From Geosiphon pyriformis (lineage: Eukaryota > Glomeromycota > Glomeromycetes > Archaeosporales > Geosiphonaceae): a stretch of DNA of 64,000 nucleotides. Made by a program: the position numbers and the translations under genes. Where the stretch lies: NCBI GenBank assembly GCA_016748015.1, contig JAAOMT010000675.1:427341-491340 (forward strand), written 5' to 3'. Of this stretch, positions 8,872 through 19,250 are shown piece by piece (the first letter of the stretch is position 1; every line of letters starts with the position of its first letter). Under the pieces are notes generated by a model, which was given only the letters and a program-made list of their open reading frames with translations, searched no databases and was not told where the DNA came from.

Positions 8872-10335
8872 TCACGTTACTCTTTTCTCTAATGTTTCTG
8901 TCTTATTTTCCTCCATTACCATGTTAACCATTTGACTATGGTTAGCTTCTTTCTCAGCCGATTCAAGAGCTCTGGTGAGCGTAATGGCTTCTGGTAAGGA
9001 ATTAGGGTGGGCAGGGCGTACTCTTCCTAAAATGCTGCTTTTTAATCCTCTAATAAACTGATTTAAAACCTGAGGATCAGTGTAGTATCCTTGTTCAATC
9101 GATTCAATCTGACGGCAAATTCGATTGAATCGAGCAAGGTATTGGGTGACAGTTTCACCAGTATTTTGCTTGATAGTATTGAATTTGTTCTGTAGTTGGA
9201 TTACGGCATTTGGGTCACTAAAATACTCCAGGAGTGCATTTTTAAATTCGGTGAAGCTCGTGGGTTTTGTTTCCAGGCTTTGATACCACGAGTCGGCTGT
9301 GCCTTTTAGGAAGAAAAGTAATGTTTGAATTGCTCTTTGGTCATTCCAGTTATTTGCCTGGATGGCTTTTTGTGCTTCTCTGAGCCATTTGTGCACGTCC
9401 GTTTCTTCTTTCTCTCCTGAGAAATCTGTTAGTCTTGCAATGTATGGTGTGGTCATTTTGTTGCCGTTTTCTGCTGGTGGGTTTATTGGTCTAAGAGGAG
9501 GTGGGATGATATTTCCTTGAGTGTTCCTAAAGGTGGCTTCCCTTATATCCGGTTCTTCCTCTTGATCACGAGTTTCTTGGTTTCTGGACTGGCTGCTTGT
9601 TCCAGTGACTGGTCTTGTGATTGTTTTTTCGCTGGTCTCTTTTTCGGATTCTGATTCAGACTCCTCTTCACGGTTTTCAAACCCTGTTCTAAATTTTGGC
9701 TGAAAAAGAGGGTTTTGGAATAGTGATGAATATCCTCCTGTAATTGGTATGTCTTTCCAGTTACGTTGTTTAATTTTATCAATATAACTAGGAGTTTTTG
9801 GCGTTTGTGGAGTTGATGTTGATGATGATGCAGCTCCTAATGGAATTTGTATCTTATTTTCTGGTGAAAAATGGTATGATTTATCTTCTGGTGAATAAAT
9901 ACGTTGTTTCTTTATTGATTGAGTGACAGTTTTCTTTGGCGTTTGAGCTGGTGTTTCTAGTTTTTGCTGGTTACTTTCCTGATTAGTTTCTAAATTTTCT
10001 TTGGTTTTGTTGGCGCGTTTCCTAGTGTTTCCTGTGGATATTGGAAAATTTTCGTTGGCGTATTGCTCAATTTCTCGATGGATTTTGACAATAGTTGCAG
10101 CTATTACTGCTGCTTCTTTTGTAGTGTATTGTGATAATTCTTTATACAATCCAAGTTTTGCATCGTGTGGTTCTTCTTCCTTTCCTATATGATAATTTAT
10201 TCTGGCGTTGATATAATAAGTGAGGGCAGATTCTGCTGGACAACACCCTTCTGGTAATCCAAGATCACTTTGATTTTGTGTGTAAATAGCACGGCAGAAT
10301 TCAAGAACAGTAAAATTAGGGGTTTTTGTCGCCAC
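8872..10335 (-). CDS. Element B Gag (487 aa)
   Basis: Residues about 295-470 form a retrotransposon Gag domain of the Ty3/gypsy type, including DVHKWLREAQKAI, TADSWYQSL, LLEYFSDPN and VTQYLARFNRICRQIES. Residues 100-290 are Ser/Thr/Pro/Glu-rich and probably disordered. The frame opens with GTG (10335), not ATG; upstream in frame there is no ATG before a stop, and the next in-frame ATG is residue 294. The start is therefore uncertain (mutated ATG or non-AUG initiation). Gag would assemble the particle that packages element RNA. The frame ends at TGA 8872 just before the CCHC region. Confidence 0.9.
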   Translation of the reverse strand: MATKTPNFTVLEFCRAIYTQNQSDLGLPEGCCPAESALTYYINARINYHIGKEEEPHDAKLGLYKELSQYTTKEAAVIAATIVKIHREIEQYANENFPISTGNTRKRANKTKENLETNQESNQQKLETPAQTPKKTVTQSIKKQRIYSPEDKSYHFSPENKIQIPLGAASSSTSTPQTPKTPSYIDKIKQRNWKDIPITGGYSSLFQNPLFQPKFRTGFENREEESESESEKETSEKTITRPVTGTSSQSRNQETRDQEEEPDIREATFRNTQGNIIPPPLRPINPPAENGNKMTTPYIARLTDFSGEKEETDVHKWLREAQKAIQANNWNDQRAIQTLLFFLKGTADSWYQSLETKPTSFTEFKNALLEYFSDPNAVIQLQNKFNTIKQNTGETVTQYLARFNRICRQIESIEQGYYTDPQVLNQFIRGLKSSILGRVRPAHPNSLPEAITLTRALESAEKEANHSQMVNMVMEENKTETLEKRVT

Positions 10336-10400
10336 TTTTGTCTTTTCCTTTTTAGCAATGAATTATTGCTAATTATTATTTCCTTTTTGATTTTCTTTCC

Positions 10401-10417
10401 TCGTAGGGTTCACCAAA
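10401..10417 (-). other. Primer-binding-site region of element B
   Basis: Immediately inside the 5' LTR the minus strand reads TTTGGTGAACCCTACGA. The TGG two bases in fits the complement of a tRNA CCA end. It differs from the TTTGGTGCTC of elements A and D and the TTTGGTGCTT of element C. The tRNA is not identified. Confidence 0.5.
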
Positions 10418-10597
10418 TGTTACAGGATGGTTTTCTTGTTATATTTAATTGCTGATATCCCGCTTTAATTGCAATCAGTCTTTCGTGAGTTCCTCAATTC
10501 CATTTGTGTGATAATGTCACTGTTACACTGAAGGCTTTCTTTTTACTGTTGCGATGTAAGTTATTCTTTAATTCTTGATTGTTGTGTGTGTTTATGT

Positions 10598-10714
10598 NNN
10601 NNNNNNNNNNNNNNNNNNNNNNNNNNNNNNNNNNNNNNNNNNNNNNNNNNNNNNNNNNNNNNNNNNNNNNNNNNNNNNNNNNNNNNNNNNNNNNNNNNNN
10701 NNNNNNNNNNNNNN
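10598..10714. other. Assembly gap (117 N) inside the element B 5' LTR
   Basis: A run of unknown bases. Its flanks match 5281-5290 and 5464-5480 in the other LTR, so the missing sequence is LTR and not a gene. Confidence 0.99.
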
Positions 10715-11041
10715 ATCTTGATCAAGGATTATTCTTCCAAGGGATTCAGTTGATGAATGATAGTTTCATTTAATAAATAATACAAGTAAGTTTCTTAATA
10801 CTTTGGGTTGTGATAGTTCAGTTTTAAATATTCTTTTTCATTTCTTTTTGATTTTAAAAGTTTCTTGGGATATTTAATTTGAAAGTATGATTTAAAGTGG
10901 AGTTTGTTGGATAAAATTGGATCTATTGCTTGATAAGTTATGATTTTTATTACTTGATTGATTCTTTCCCAATATTAAAACTACTGTATATATACATGTT
11001 TGTAGTTCTACGAGAAAATACTTTTTTTTTGATATTTCAAC

Positions 11042-11133
11042 CTGGTGCTTGCTGCTATCACCAGTTGGTGTTGGCTGCTATTGTGAACTGGTGCTTGCCA
11101 CTATTGCGAGATGGTGTTTGCTACTATGTTAAT
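11042..11133 (-). repeat. Four 23-bp tandem repeats in the element B 5' LTR
   Basis: Same array as 5801-5892: four 23-bp units built on CTGGTGCTTGCTGCTAT with variation. Possible transcription-factor sites; function inferred only. Confidence 0.75.
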
Positions 11134-11227
11134 CATTACCTTTCTAAGATTATTACTGTGCTATATTATGATTGAATAGTTTGTATTATTTTTATGATTC
11201 TTTTTGCTAAATTCTTAAACCGTAACA

Positions 11228-11405
11228 GTGACAGTAGTACTTGGTTGTGGTGGATTATTTTTTATTATTGTTACAGTATGTATCCATTGATGACAATTTT
11301 TTGCCACAATCAATGCAAACTAGCTTTGGCCAATGATACTATGAATTAGCATAAAAAGTAGTATATGAAATATAAATAGAGGTGATTGCTTCGAGTTTTT
11401 TTTTG

Positions 11406-11439
<34 letters not shown>

Positions 11440-12808
11440 CTTAGTCTGGAATTGGTGACAATTTATTGTGATCATTTTTGGCCTATAAGATTTGGTAAGT
11501 TTCTTAGGTAGGTTTTTTTTTCTTTTTTAAACTCAATCAGTGGCTAATTGTCAATGGTAGGCTTAAAATGACTACAGATGACTGGTACTTAAATATTCTG
11601 ACCATTTTGGCTCAGTTGTAATTTTTGAGTGTTTTAGTTAAGCACTGCATTGGTTTTGAATAGCCAGTCATTACCAATAAGAGCTTGGTATTATGTGACT
11701 TTTATTATAAAGACTTTAATTGGCACTATGATGCCATTAACTTTAAATAGAAAGTCATTAATTTCACTAATAGAAGTCTTGATGATTCTATTAGCTGTAA
11801 TAATCTTGGCACTGGCAGCATGATCAGCTTGACAACCTAATTGGTCTATAAGTTATTATGTAATAATACTATCTGTTAACTCATTATCAAAAATAAGTTT
11901 AATAGATTGGCCATCTACTTTGGCATCTGTATATATAGTAATAATAAGTTTAGTATTAAGGGCTGCTCTACTGAATAAAAAAATTAACATTAGTTTTTTT
12001 AATTCAAAAAGAAATATGGCTGCAAGCAATTCATTATCTGTGATGGTAACAGATGAAATATTGTTAGTAAGTGTAAATTAATTAGTCTCTTGATTATTGG
12101 TTAATGTATTTTCTGGAATAATGAAGAAACTTAAATAGTTCTGAATATTTGGGTTTTAGATGTAATGGTTTTCTGGATTTTGTTGCCATGTTTCCAATGG
12201 TTGGTTTGATATATTGAAAATCAGTTGGTGTATTACTATTGCCAATCTCCAATTTTGTTAAATCTAAATGGTCTTCAGTCTTTGGCTTCTATTTTGTTGT
12301 AAGTTTTATGACAGTGTTTGAAATGATTGAAGTTAATAAATGACTTGTGGCTGTGGTTGATAGATTATCAATGCTAAAAACTAATAAATTGGCAGTGAGT
12401 ATATTGCTTATTGTATCATTGGAATGTAATAAGATTAATATAAGTCTTGATTTGGTTGATAATTTGGAGTTTAAAATCAGTAATCAGAGTTTTGATAATG
12501 ATTTTCCGATTATTAATTATTTAACTGGGTGCAACAGTTAATTTGTAAATATTTTTGTTTACTATAATAGTGGCAATTATGTGTCTCTTGTCACTACTGT
12601 TAATTGATTAATAATAATAGATATAATTGCTTTTAAAGATGATTTGGGTTTCTTAGATTATTATGACATTGTGAAAGTTAATAAATTCCCTAATTGTTAG
12701 CTAAGTATTTTTCTAATTTTTAATTAATAGAATTATTGAATTGCTTTAACTTAGAATACAATTTAAATGATCCATTTATTACTAAATTAATAGTTTGGAT
12801 GTAATTAG
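11228..12808 (-). mobile_element. Element A middle part: end of gag, CCHC region, protease, start of Cys-rich domain
   Basis: Lies between elements B and C. From 12804 downward the minus strand continues gag (INLVINGSF, SKLKQF). The protease core follows at about 12000-11640 (LIFDNELTDSIIT, two stops, LIDQLGCQADHAA, then QALIGNDWL). Next is a 33-bp T run (11407-11439). Last comes the first half of the Cys-rich domain (LVCIDCGKKLSSMDTYC, then KYYCH) at about 11345-11228. The active-site DSG reads DNE. The fragment is dead and extremely AT-rich. Confidence 0.8.
11407..11439. repeat. 33-bp homopolymer T run inside element A
   Basis: An uninterrupted T tract (A on the coding strand) in the low-complexity Lys/Glu stretch between protease and Cys-rich domain. 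Element C has a shorter A run in the same general part of its frame (16374-16386). Confidence 0.9.
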
Positions 12809-13646
12809 TATTACTTATAGAATATAGAAAGTATATTAGCATAAATTAGCCAATTAGAAGTAGCCATAATAGATGTAAAATTCTAGAATTTTTCTTAAGA
12901 GGAATTGCAGAATTCCAAAAATTTTAGAATTCTCATACAAAGAATTGCATAATTGCAGAATTCTAGGATTCCTTTTAAAGAAATTACAGAATTCCAGGAA
13001 TTCCAAGATTTTTGGTGTAAAAAATTGAGGAATTGAGGAATCTCAATTATGTATATATAGCAGTAGCATCAGAATAAAAAAAGACAGACCTCTTAGTTTA
13101 GATTTGATCTAAGCAACCTTTCTATTCACAAACATCAATAAATAATTATTCACTATTATAATCTATTTCTCACTATTAATACTTAATTACACTAGAACAA
13201 TAGTTCTTGATTACAGTTATTGATAAAATACTAACATTTATTGCCTTGGCTTATTTTTTCACTTTCTTTTATTTTTTTTTATTTTCTGTTATTATTTTTT
13301 TTTGTTTTACTAATTGATTAAGAATTAAAAAGCACTAAGTTATTAACGTCAAAAATAGCCTGATAAAAGACCCCAAAGAAAGAGTATAAAGTTTGATAAA
13401 TTAAGAATAGCTTATTAGAAAGACATCTCTCCCAGATTACCAGCTACTATGCTGAGAAAAAAATTTGACAGAATTGCAATTCTGGAAAGTTATTAAAACA
13501 CTATTGAATCTTTGTTTATTATACAAAAGACTTAACCAAAATCTTCAGATCATGGAAACCTTCAGAAACCAACATTATTATATTAATTAAGCACCAAGTT
13601 ACAGGTTTGTTATTTGATTTGAGACTCCTAATAATTAACTATAATA
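12809..13646 (+). repeat. 5' LTR of element C
   Basis: Starts TATTACTTATAGAATA (decayed TGTTAC) and ends ACTATAATA (decayed ATAACA). Its middle (about 12880-13040) is a degenerate array rich in AGAATTCC-like blocks. It is followed by the primer-site region TTTGGTGCTTTCTG at 13647-13660. The matching 3' copy is 21811-22662. Confidence 0.88.
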
Positions 13647-13714
13647 TTTGGTGCTTTCTGTAAGATATAATCTTACAGAAAACCAGCACCAACACACAAC
13701 TATCTAAAAGTAGT

Positions 13715-15230
13715 AAAATCAGAAAGAATAAGAACAAACTATTTAAAATTTGCTAAATTCTTGTTTCAATATTACTGTTAACACTTAGAATTAATCAACA
13801 ATTACCTATCTGCAGAATTAGCCTTCAATTTTTACATCAATGAGAGAATCTCATATTTATTAGGAATACCAGTAGAAACTGATTCAGTCAGAGGAAATTT
13901 CTACAATAAATTAATTCAAAATACTAGTCTACTAGCAAATTATAATTTTACAGTAATCTTTACTGAAATCAATAAAAAAATTGAACATTACACTCAACAA
14001 AGATACCCAATCACCTATGCAAACAAAGGCAAAAAAAAACTACAAACACCAACAGTAACACCACAAAGAATACAACTACCTACTTGGAAGAAAACAAGAG
14101 TAAAATCTCCAACCAATCCATCATATTACTATATACCTAAAAATGCCATTAACATCTCATCAGCAGACACATCCATATCAAACACAATCTTAACATTTAG
14201 ATGACTCCCATTTCAAAATAAACAAAAGAAAACAGAATTATTAGGAACTTATGGTAATTATTTTGAAGAATTTAAATTGCAATCACTGATGCTATTAGAA
14301 TTTTGATCACCACTGTCTTCACCAAATTTTGGAACTGCGAGTCTTTGGGAAGTGATGGAATCTAAAGAAAAAAAAAATAAGGATCAGGAATTTAATTACC
14401 AAAACCTGATCCCAGAAAATCTGGAAAATCAAACCCCGAATATTCAAACTCCAGAAAATCAAAACAATCCAAACTCCAATATAATTAATTAACAACACTT
14501 ACCTCCAGCAATCATAATCAATCAATCACTGATTGAACCAATTGCTAAACTGATTCAACAGCCACAAACATTACCACAGCAATAACAACAAGTTATAGCA
14601 TCAATAACATATGTTCCTATTATTAAATTAGAAAAATTTACTGGCAAAAAAAATAATGTCCAAGTTTGGCTCAACAATGTTACCAAAGCAATCACTACTA
14701 ACAATTGGGACAATACCAAAGCCCTACAAGCTATTCCATATTTTTTGCAAGATACCACTAATTCATAGTATTAAAGCTTAATCAACAAACCTATCATCTT
14801 TGACATGTTTAAAATAGAGTTTTTAAGATATTTTAGTAACCATAATAGTATTAACTGCTTAGTCAATACTTTCACCACCATTAAGCAAGGAGAAACTGAA
14901 GCAGTCACTATTTACTTAAAATGCTTCTATAGAAATTTGCACCAAATACAAGCAATTGATGTGAATTACTTTATAGTGCCACAAATTCTAAACCAGTTTA
15001 TCTATAGACTACACAGTAGTATTTTCCAATGTGTATGTCTAATGTATCTGCAAACTCTCCAAAACACAGTTACTAATACACAAGATTTTGAATCTGCCAA
15101 ACTTAAAGCTAACTATGCCCAAGCCATAAATCTAGTGATAAACAAATCATCTGACTTGGATTCTAAATTAAAGCAATTTAGTAAATCAATTAATCAAAAA
15201 TTAGAGAGATACTTAGCTAACAATAATTAG
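13715..15230 (+). pseudogene. Element C gag relic
   Basis: The frame can be followed with stops and shifts. N-terminal sequence such as FNFYINERISYLLG (about 13828) matches Gag of element B. The Gag core follows: KLEKFTGKKNNVQVWLNNV, then from 14805 an open piece with EFLRYFSNHNSIN, TIKQGETEAVTIYLKCF and ILNQFIYRLHSSIF. It ends ERYLANNN at 15230. The gag frame would have run on to a CCHC knuckle. AT bias has replaced many residues. Confidence 0.8.
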
Positions 15231-15720
15231 ACAATTTATCAACTTTCTTAACAACACAATAATCAAAAAAACTCTAATTGCATCCAAAATCAACCATGGC
15301 CATCATTGTTGACCAATCAATAGTAGCAACTAGAAACGTGTGTTTGTCACTATTGTGGTAAATAAAGACATTTGCAATTTGAATGTTACAAAAAGATAAG
15401 TGACCAACAATCAGGAAATCAATACTGAAATCCCAATCACTGGCTTCAAACTCTGAGTTACCAACTAAACCCAGAACTGTATTATCAGAATTACTTACCA
15501 ATAATGCAGCAACCAATATATCAACTGTCAATATATCAGACTCTAGCATCTGTAATATACCAATCTCAGCAAATTCAAACACCACCACAAAATTCAACTT
15601 CAATGTCACATGGAAACCAAAGACCAAGAACCATTCAACAAAACTAGAAATCAGCAATAATTGTTTATTAACTGATCTCCAGTTCATCTATTCAACAATC
15701 AGGAGCACACTAGTGGAGTT
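15231..15720 (+). pseudogene. Element C CCHC knuckle and Gln/Asn-rich spacer
   Basis: At about 15338-15380 the plus strand gives CHYCGK, a stop, then RHLQFEC: a C-x2-C-x4-H-x4-C knuckle interrupted by a stop. A Gln/Tyr-rich low-complexity stretch follows (up to about 15650), as in element B between knuckle and protease. The minus-strand ORF 15274-15687 is a shadow. Confidence 0.65.
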
Positions 15721-15769
15721 CAGAAACCGAATACACCTAACACCTGAATTCTCAACACTATTTAAGTCT

Positions 15770-16460
15770 TCTGGTAACTTCAAAAGACACCTCTTCCAAC
15801 AAACTGGAATCCAACCAAAAACAACCATTAATTAGCAACATACTTCCAACTACTGTTATTAACAATGAATCTCTAGCAGCAATTTTTCTCTTCAAATTCA
15901 AGGAAATCACACCAATCCCATTATTTAGTGAAGCCATTCTAGAAAAAAAACCCATTACCACAATGTACACTAATGCTAAAGTTGATGAACAGGCTATTAA
16001 GCTGATCCTAGATAGTAGTTCAGCAGGCAATATCATTACACAGCAACTCATGGACTAATTAGGTTGTCGAGTTGATCATGCTGCTAGCACCAGAATTATT
16101 ATGGTTGATGGAGCCACAAAAACTCCCATTAGTTAAATTGATAACTTCCTCTTTGAAGTTAATGGCATTACTGCACCAATCAAAGTCTTAGTAATAGAAG
16201 CTACTCAGTACTAAGCTCTCATTGGTAATGATTGGCTAGTCAAAACCAATGCTGTACTTAACTGGACCATGCAAAAGTTCCAACTCAACCAGAATGATCA
16301 ATACACATATATACCAGCCACATGTAGTCATTTCAAAATGAACACTAATCCAGCACCACTTATAGAATTGGAAAAAAAAAAAAAAAAACCTATCTGGGAA
16401 GTCTACCAAGTCTTGTGGGCCAACACCAATTATAACAAACTACCACCAATACTTTCTTGA
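15770..16460 (+). pseudogene. Element C aspartic protease relic
   Basis: Contains TMYTNAKVDEQAIKLILDSS (DSG changed to DSS), then AGNIITQQLMD, a stop (16056-16058) and LGCRVDHAAS, then EATQY, a stop and ALIGNDWLVKTNAVLNW. Two of the stops align with Gln codons of element B (NQLG and YQAL). The region ends with a 63-codon open piece holding PATCSHFK, homologous to the start of the 627-residue ORF of B. The minus-strand ORF 15758-16051 is a shadow. Confidence 0.8.
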
Positions 16461-16499
16461 GATGACAAAAGAAAAGGAAAGGAAGAAGACATCTGAAAA

Positions 16500-17180
16500 A
16501 ACTATCACTACAGAAAAAATAATTAGTGACTGGAAAAGAGAGTACTCACATGAACCAATAAAAGAGCTGCCATATATACCCCTCAAATACAAAGACTGTA
16601 AAAAGAAACTTTCCTTCATGGGAGCTTAAATTGCACTTAATGAAGACTATTGGACAAAAACCCACTATTATTGCAAGCCATGTCATAAAGAATGCTATGG
16701 CTATCCAAAGAAGTAGGGAAAGTGGGACAACAAAACCATGTCTTACTTGTGGTGAACAGTTACTCAATGAAAAAATGTGAAATAATATTTCTGGTTAAGG
16801 AGATATGTGTAACACTTCATGTCAATACACAATCCTCATAAGCATTTGAGTAAGTTGTCAAACATCTATAATAACTGTCTAGCACTAAGCAATTTCTCAC
16901 TTGGACAGCTACTCCCATAATGAGGATAAGATCTGGCAAATGGCAAACACCAAAGTTGAAGATATTTCATCTAGTAAGATCTTAGAAATTAAAAACAACC
17001 CACCAGAACCAGTGAAAACAGTTCTCATTCCAAATCCTAATATTTTCCTCAACATTAAAACAGGCCCAAAAGAATTTTACAAGCACTATTAGAATCTAGT
17101 GCCAACAAGAGAAGAACAAAAACAATAACTAGAAGAATTGAATATCAGACTATGCTAATATTATTTAATTCTCAGTGATT
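16500..17180 (+). pseudogene. Element C Cys-rich module
   Basis: Frame-matched to element B: KDCKKKLSFMGA (about 16594), THYYCKPCHKECYGYPKK, KWDNKT, CNTSCQYTILI (about 16809-16840), then DSYSHNEDKIWQMANTKVED (16900s) and FYKHY. Several Cys and His survive in position, although stops and shifts break the reading. It shows the Cys-rich block belongs to the full-length element and was not acquired by B alone. Confidence 0.7.
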
Positions 17181-17419
17181 TTGAATATTGTAATAATTAT
17201 GACCTCATTTACAATCTACCACCATACATAATTTATACAATCCCCAAAGAAGAAAAACCAATTAGCAGCTGTGCATCAGAATCAGAATCAACATTTAATC
17301 TTGATTTAAACTCTAATAACAACAATTACAATAACAATAGTTCTAGCTTTATTTAAATTGGCAATAGCAATGACAACAATTCAAACTCAGATTCAAACCC
17401 CAAACAATACATCATACTC

Positions 17420-17974
17420 TTTGACCTTATTAAGAAGCAGAAACTGAGATGGTTCAGTAATAATAATGAAGGTATTATGCTAGAATGTGTACATGATACT
17501 GATATAAAGTTTGATCTGAGATATTCAGCAAAAGATGCCATCAAATTGGAACCACATTTACGCACCTGCATTGATCTCAAAGTAGCACTGAAAATCTCAG
17601 CAACAACAATAATTCAGTTAGCATCTAGAAGTAGTTTAGCAAAAAAAGAGATTAACATCAAAGGAGAAATAATTGACACAGGATATATGAGAAATATTAT
17701 TACAATGCTACAAAATAACTCAGAAAAGACCTATATTATAGAGCCAAACAAAAAAATAGCACAGGCAATATTTCTGTCTTTTGTTAAAATAGCTCAATTA
17801 GTATCAGTAGAAAACAAGAAAAAATTAAGAATTACAGCTAAAAGGATACAGAGATTCGAATCCATAAGTAGAATAGATGTACTAATCAATATGGCAAAAG
17901 AAAGATTGTTGACAAGGAAGAAATTATTTCCATCTGTCAATCAATTTCTATTCCATCATATGACTAGTATATAG
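17420..17974 (+). pseudogene. Element C dUTPase relic
   Basis: The open piece 17477-17974 keeps motif 1 as IKFDLR, motif 2 as SRSSL, motif 3 as GEIIDTGYMRN (catalytic Asp and Tyr kept) and motif 4 as KKIAQAIF. Motif 5, the glycine-rich lid, has decayed: KRIQRFESISR where B has RGTFGFGLTGK, with Gly turned to Lys/Arg/Glu. It follows a Ser/Asn-rich acidic spacer (17270-17400). Inactive by loss of the lid. Confidence 0.85.
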
Positions 17975-18480
17975 TAGCCATAGAAAGAAAAGTAAAGGAT
18001 CAAGTTCAGATTTTTGAGGCAGAAGCAATACTTTGTAAATTAAGAAAAATTGGATTAGTTAATCTATACATACCAGCCAAGAACCATAGTCACATTAAAA
18101 TTCTTATCTATAACAATACAGAAAATGTCATTAAGATACTAAACAGAACCACCATTAGATATTTAAGTACTGAAGTTAAAAAACAACTACCAAACTCCAT
18201 TTCAGATTTTTCACAACTGTGTAAATATGTTGATATTATATTACAAACAATATACAGATAAAAAAAATGTTATCTGCTCCAACCAAAACAATTAAAACAG
18301 ATAAACTTGGGAAATTTAGATCTACTACAACATATACAGCTCAAAATATTACTCAACAACTTTAATGACATCTTTGCTAGTGAAAACAAATTTGGCAGAA
18401 CTAATATCATTTAACATCAGATAAAAATAAGAGATACAATATCAATTAAGCAAAGAACATACCAAGTACCACTAGCCAGC
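17975..18480 (+). pseudogene. Element C linker between dUTPase and RT
   Basis: Reads QIFEAEAILCKLRKIGLVNL, then IYNNTENVIKILNRTTIRYL and SISDFSQLCKYVDIIL, matching 3493-3822 of element A and the last 90 residues of the element B polyprotein. After it comes LLNNFNDIFASENKFGRTNI, which leads into RT and is missing from B. This marks the left edge of the B deletion. Confidence 0.7.
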
Positions 18481-18489
18481 CATAAGATC

Positions 18490-19250
18490 ATTTGTTAAGA
18501 AATCAATCAGATGCTTGACAATAGGCTAATTCAGCCGTTAATGAGCCCATGGTCATTATCAGTAGTACTAGTCCATAAGAAAAATAGGAAAATCCACTTT
18601 TGTGTAGATTACTGAAAACTGAATAGAGTAACCAAAAAAGATAGCTACCCAACTCCAAAAATTCAAGAACTTTTTGATGCTTTTGGAGAAAAGAAATGGT
18701 TCTCAACTTTAGCCTTAGATAGTAGTTACTAGCAAATAGCCATAAAACTGGAAGATAAAAAAAATGGCTTTTACAACACAAGAAAAAAATTTCGAATTCA
18801 AAATTATGCCATTTGGTTTAATGAATGCTCCTACTATATTTCAATAATTCATGGAAATTGTCTATATAGAACTGCTATAGAAATCAGTAGTCATATATCT
18901 GGATGACATCAACGTATTTTCCAAGACATTTGATAATTATTTGCATTATCTTTAACAAGTATTTGAAAAACTAAGAAGGGCCAAATTAAAATTAAATGCA
19001 ACCAAGTGTTTCTTTGGAAAAACTGAACTCAAGTTTTTGGGACATGTTATGAGCAAAGATGGAATTAAGACAGATCCAGACAAAATTGAAATAGTTAAAA
19101 ACTTTCCAGTACCCATCAACTTAACCGAATTATAAGCATTCTTAAGATTTGTGAGATACTACTGCTGCTTTATTAAAGGCTTTTCCAAAATAGCACAGCC
19201 ATTATACCAGCTCCAAACAAAAACCACCAAATATAAATGAATGGAAACAC
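18490..19250 (+). pseudogene. Element C reverse transcriptase relic
   Basis: RT blocks in order: PWSLSVVLVHKKNRKIHFCV, a stop (DY-stop-KLN, where an Arg is usual), WFSTLALDSSY, a stop (usual Trp), MPFGLMNAPTIFQ, and the catalytic box VIYLDDINVFSKTF with both Asp kept (18896-18907). The thumb follows (LRRAKLKLNATKCFFGKTEL, FLGHVMSKDGIKTDPDKIEI). At least one frameshift and several stops are present. Family role: copying element RNA into cDNA. Confidence 0.85.

Larger units (their letters stand above)
5111..11227 (-). mobile_element. Element B: young non-autonomous Ty3/gypsy-like LTR element with dUTPase but no RT/integrase
   Basis: Two near-identical LTRs (5111-5986 and 10418-11227) bound an internal region of about 4.4 kb. 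In minus-strand order this codes gag, CCHC knuckle, aspartic protease, a Cys-rich module, dUTPase and a linker in one frame, and ends with a polypurine tract at the 3' LTR. RT, RNase H and integrase, which elements A and C carry after the linker, are absent. The frame has four internal stops (8872, 8674, 8551, 8110). The 4-bp flanks gtaa (5107-5110) and gtga (11228-11231) are the target duplication with one transition. It would need enzymes supplied in trans to move. Confidence 0.9.
10418..11227 (-). repeat. 5' LTR of element B, with an assembly gap
   Basis: Begins TGTTACAGGATGG and ends AAACCGTAACA on the plus strand. Unknown bases fill 10598-10714 (117 N). The sister LTR has 173 bp at the same place (5291-5463), so the gap size is probably an estimate. 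Outside the gap the sequence is almost identical to 5111-5986. ORFs drawn across the N run are artefacts. Confidence 0.92.

Noticed and set aside
10579-10773. ORF containing a run of unknown residues
   Set aside because: It spans the 117-base assembly gap inside an LTR and is not a gene.
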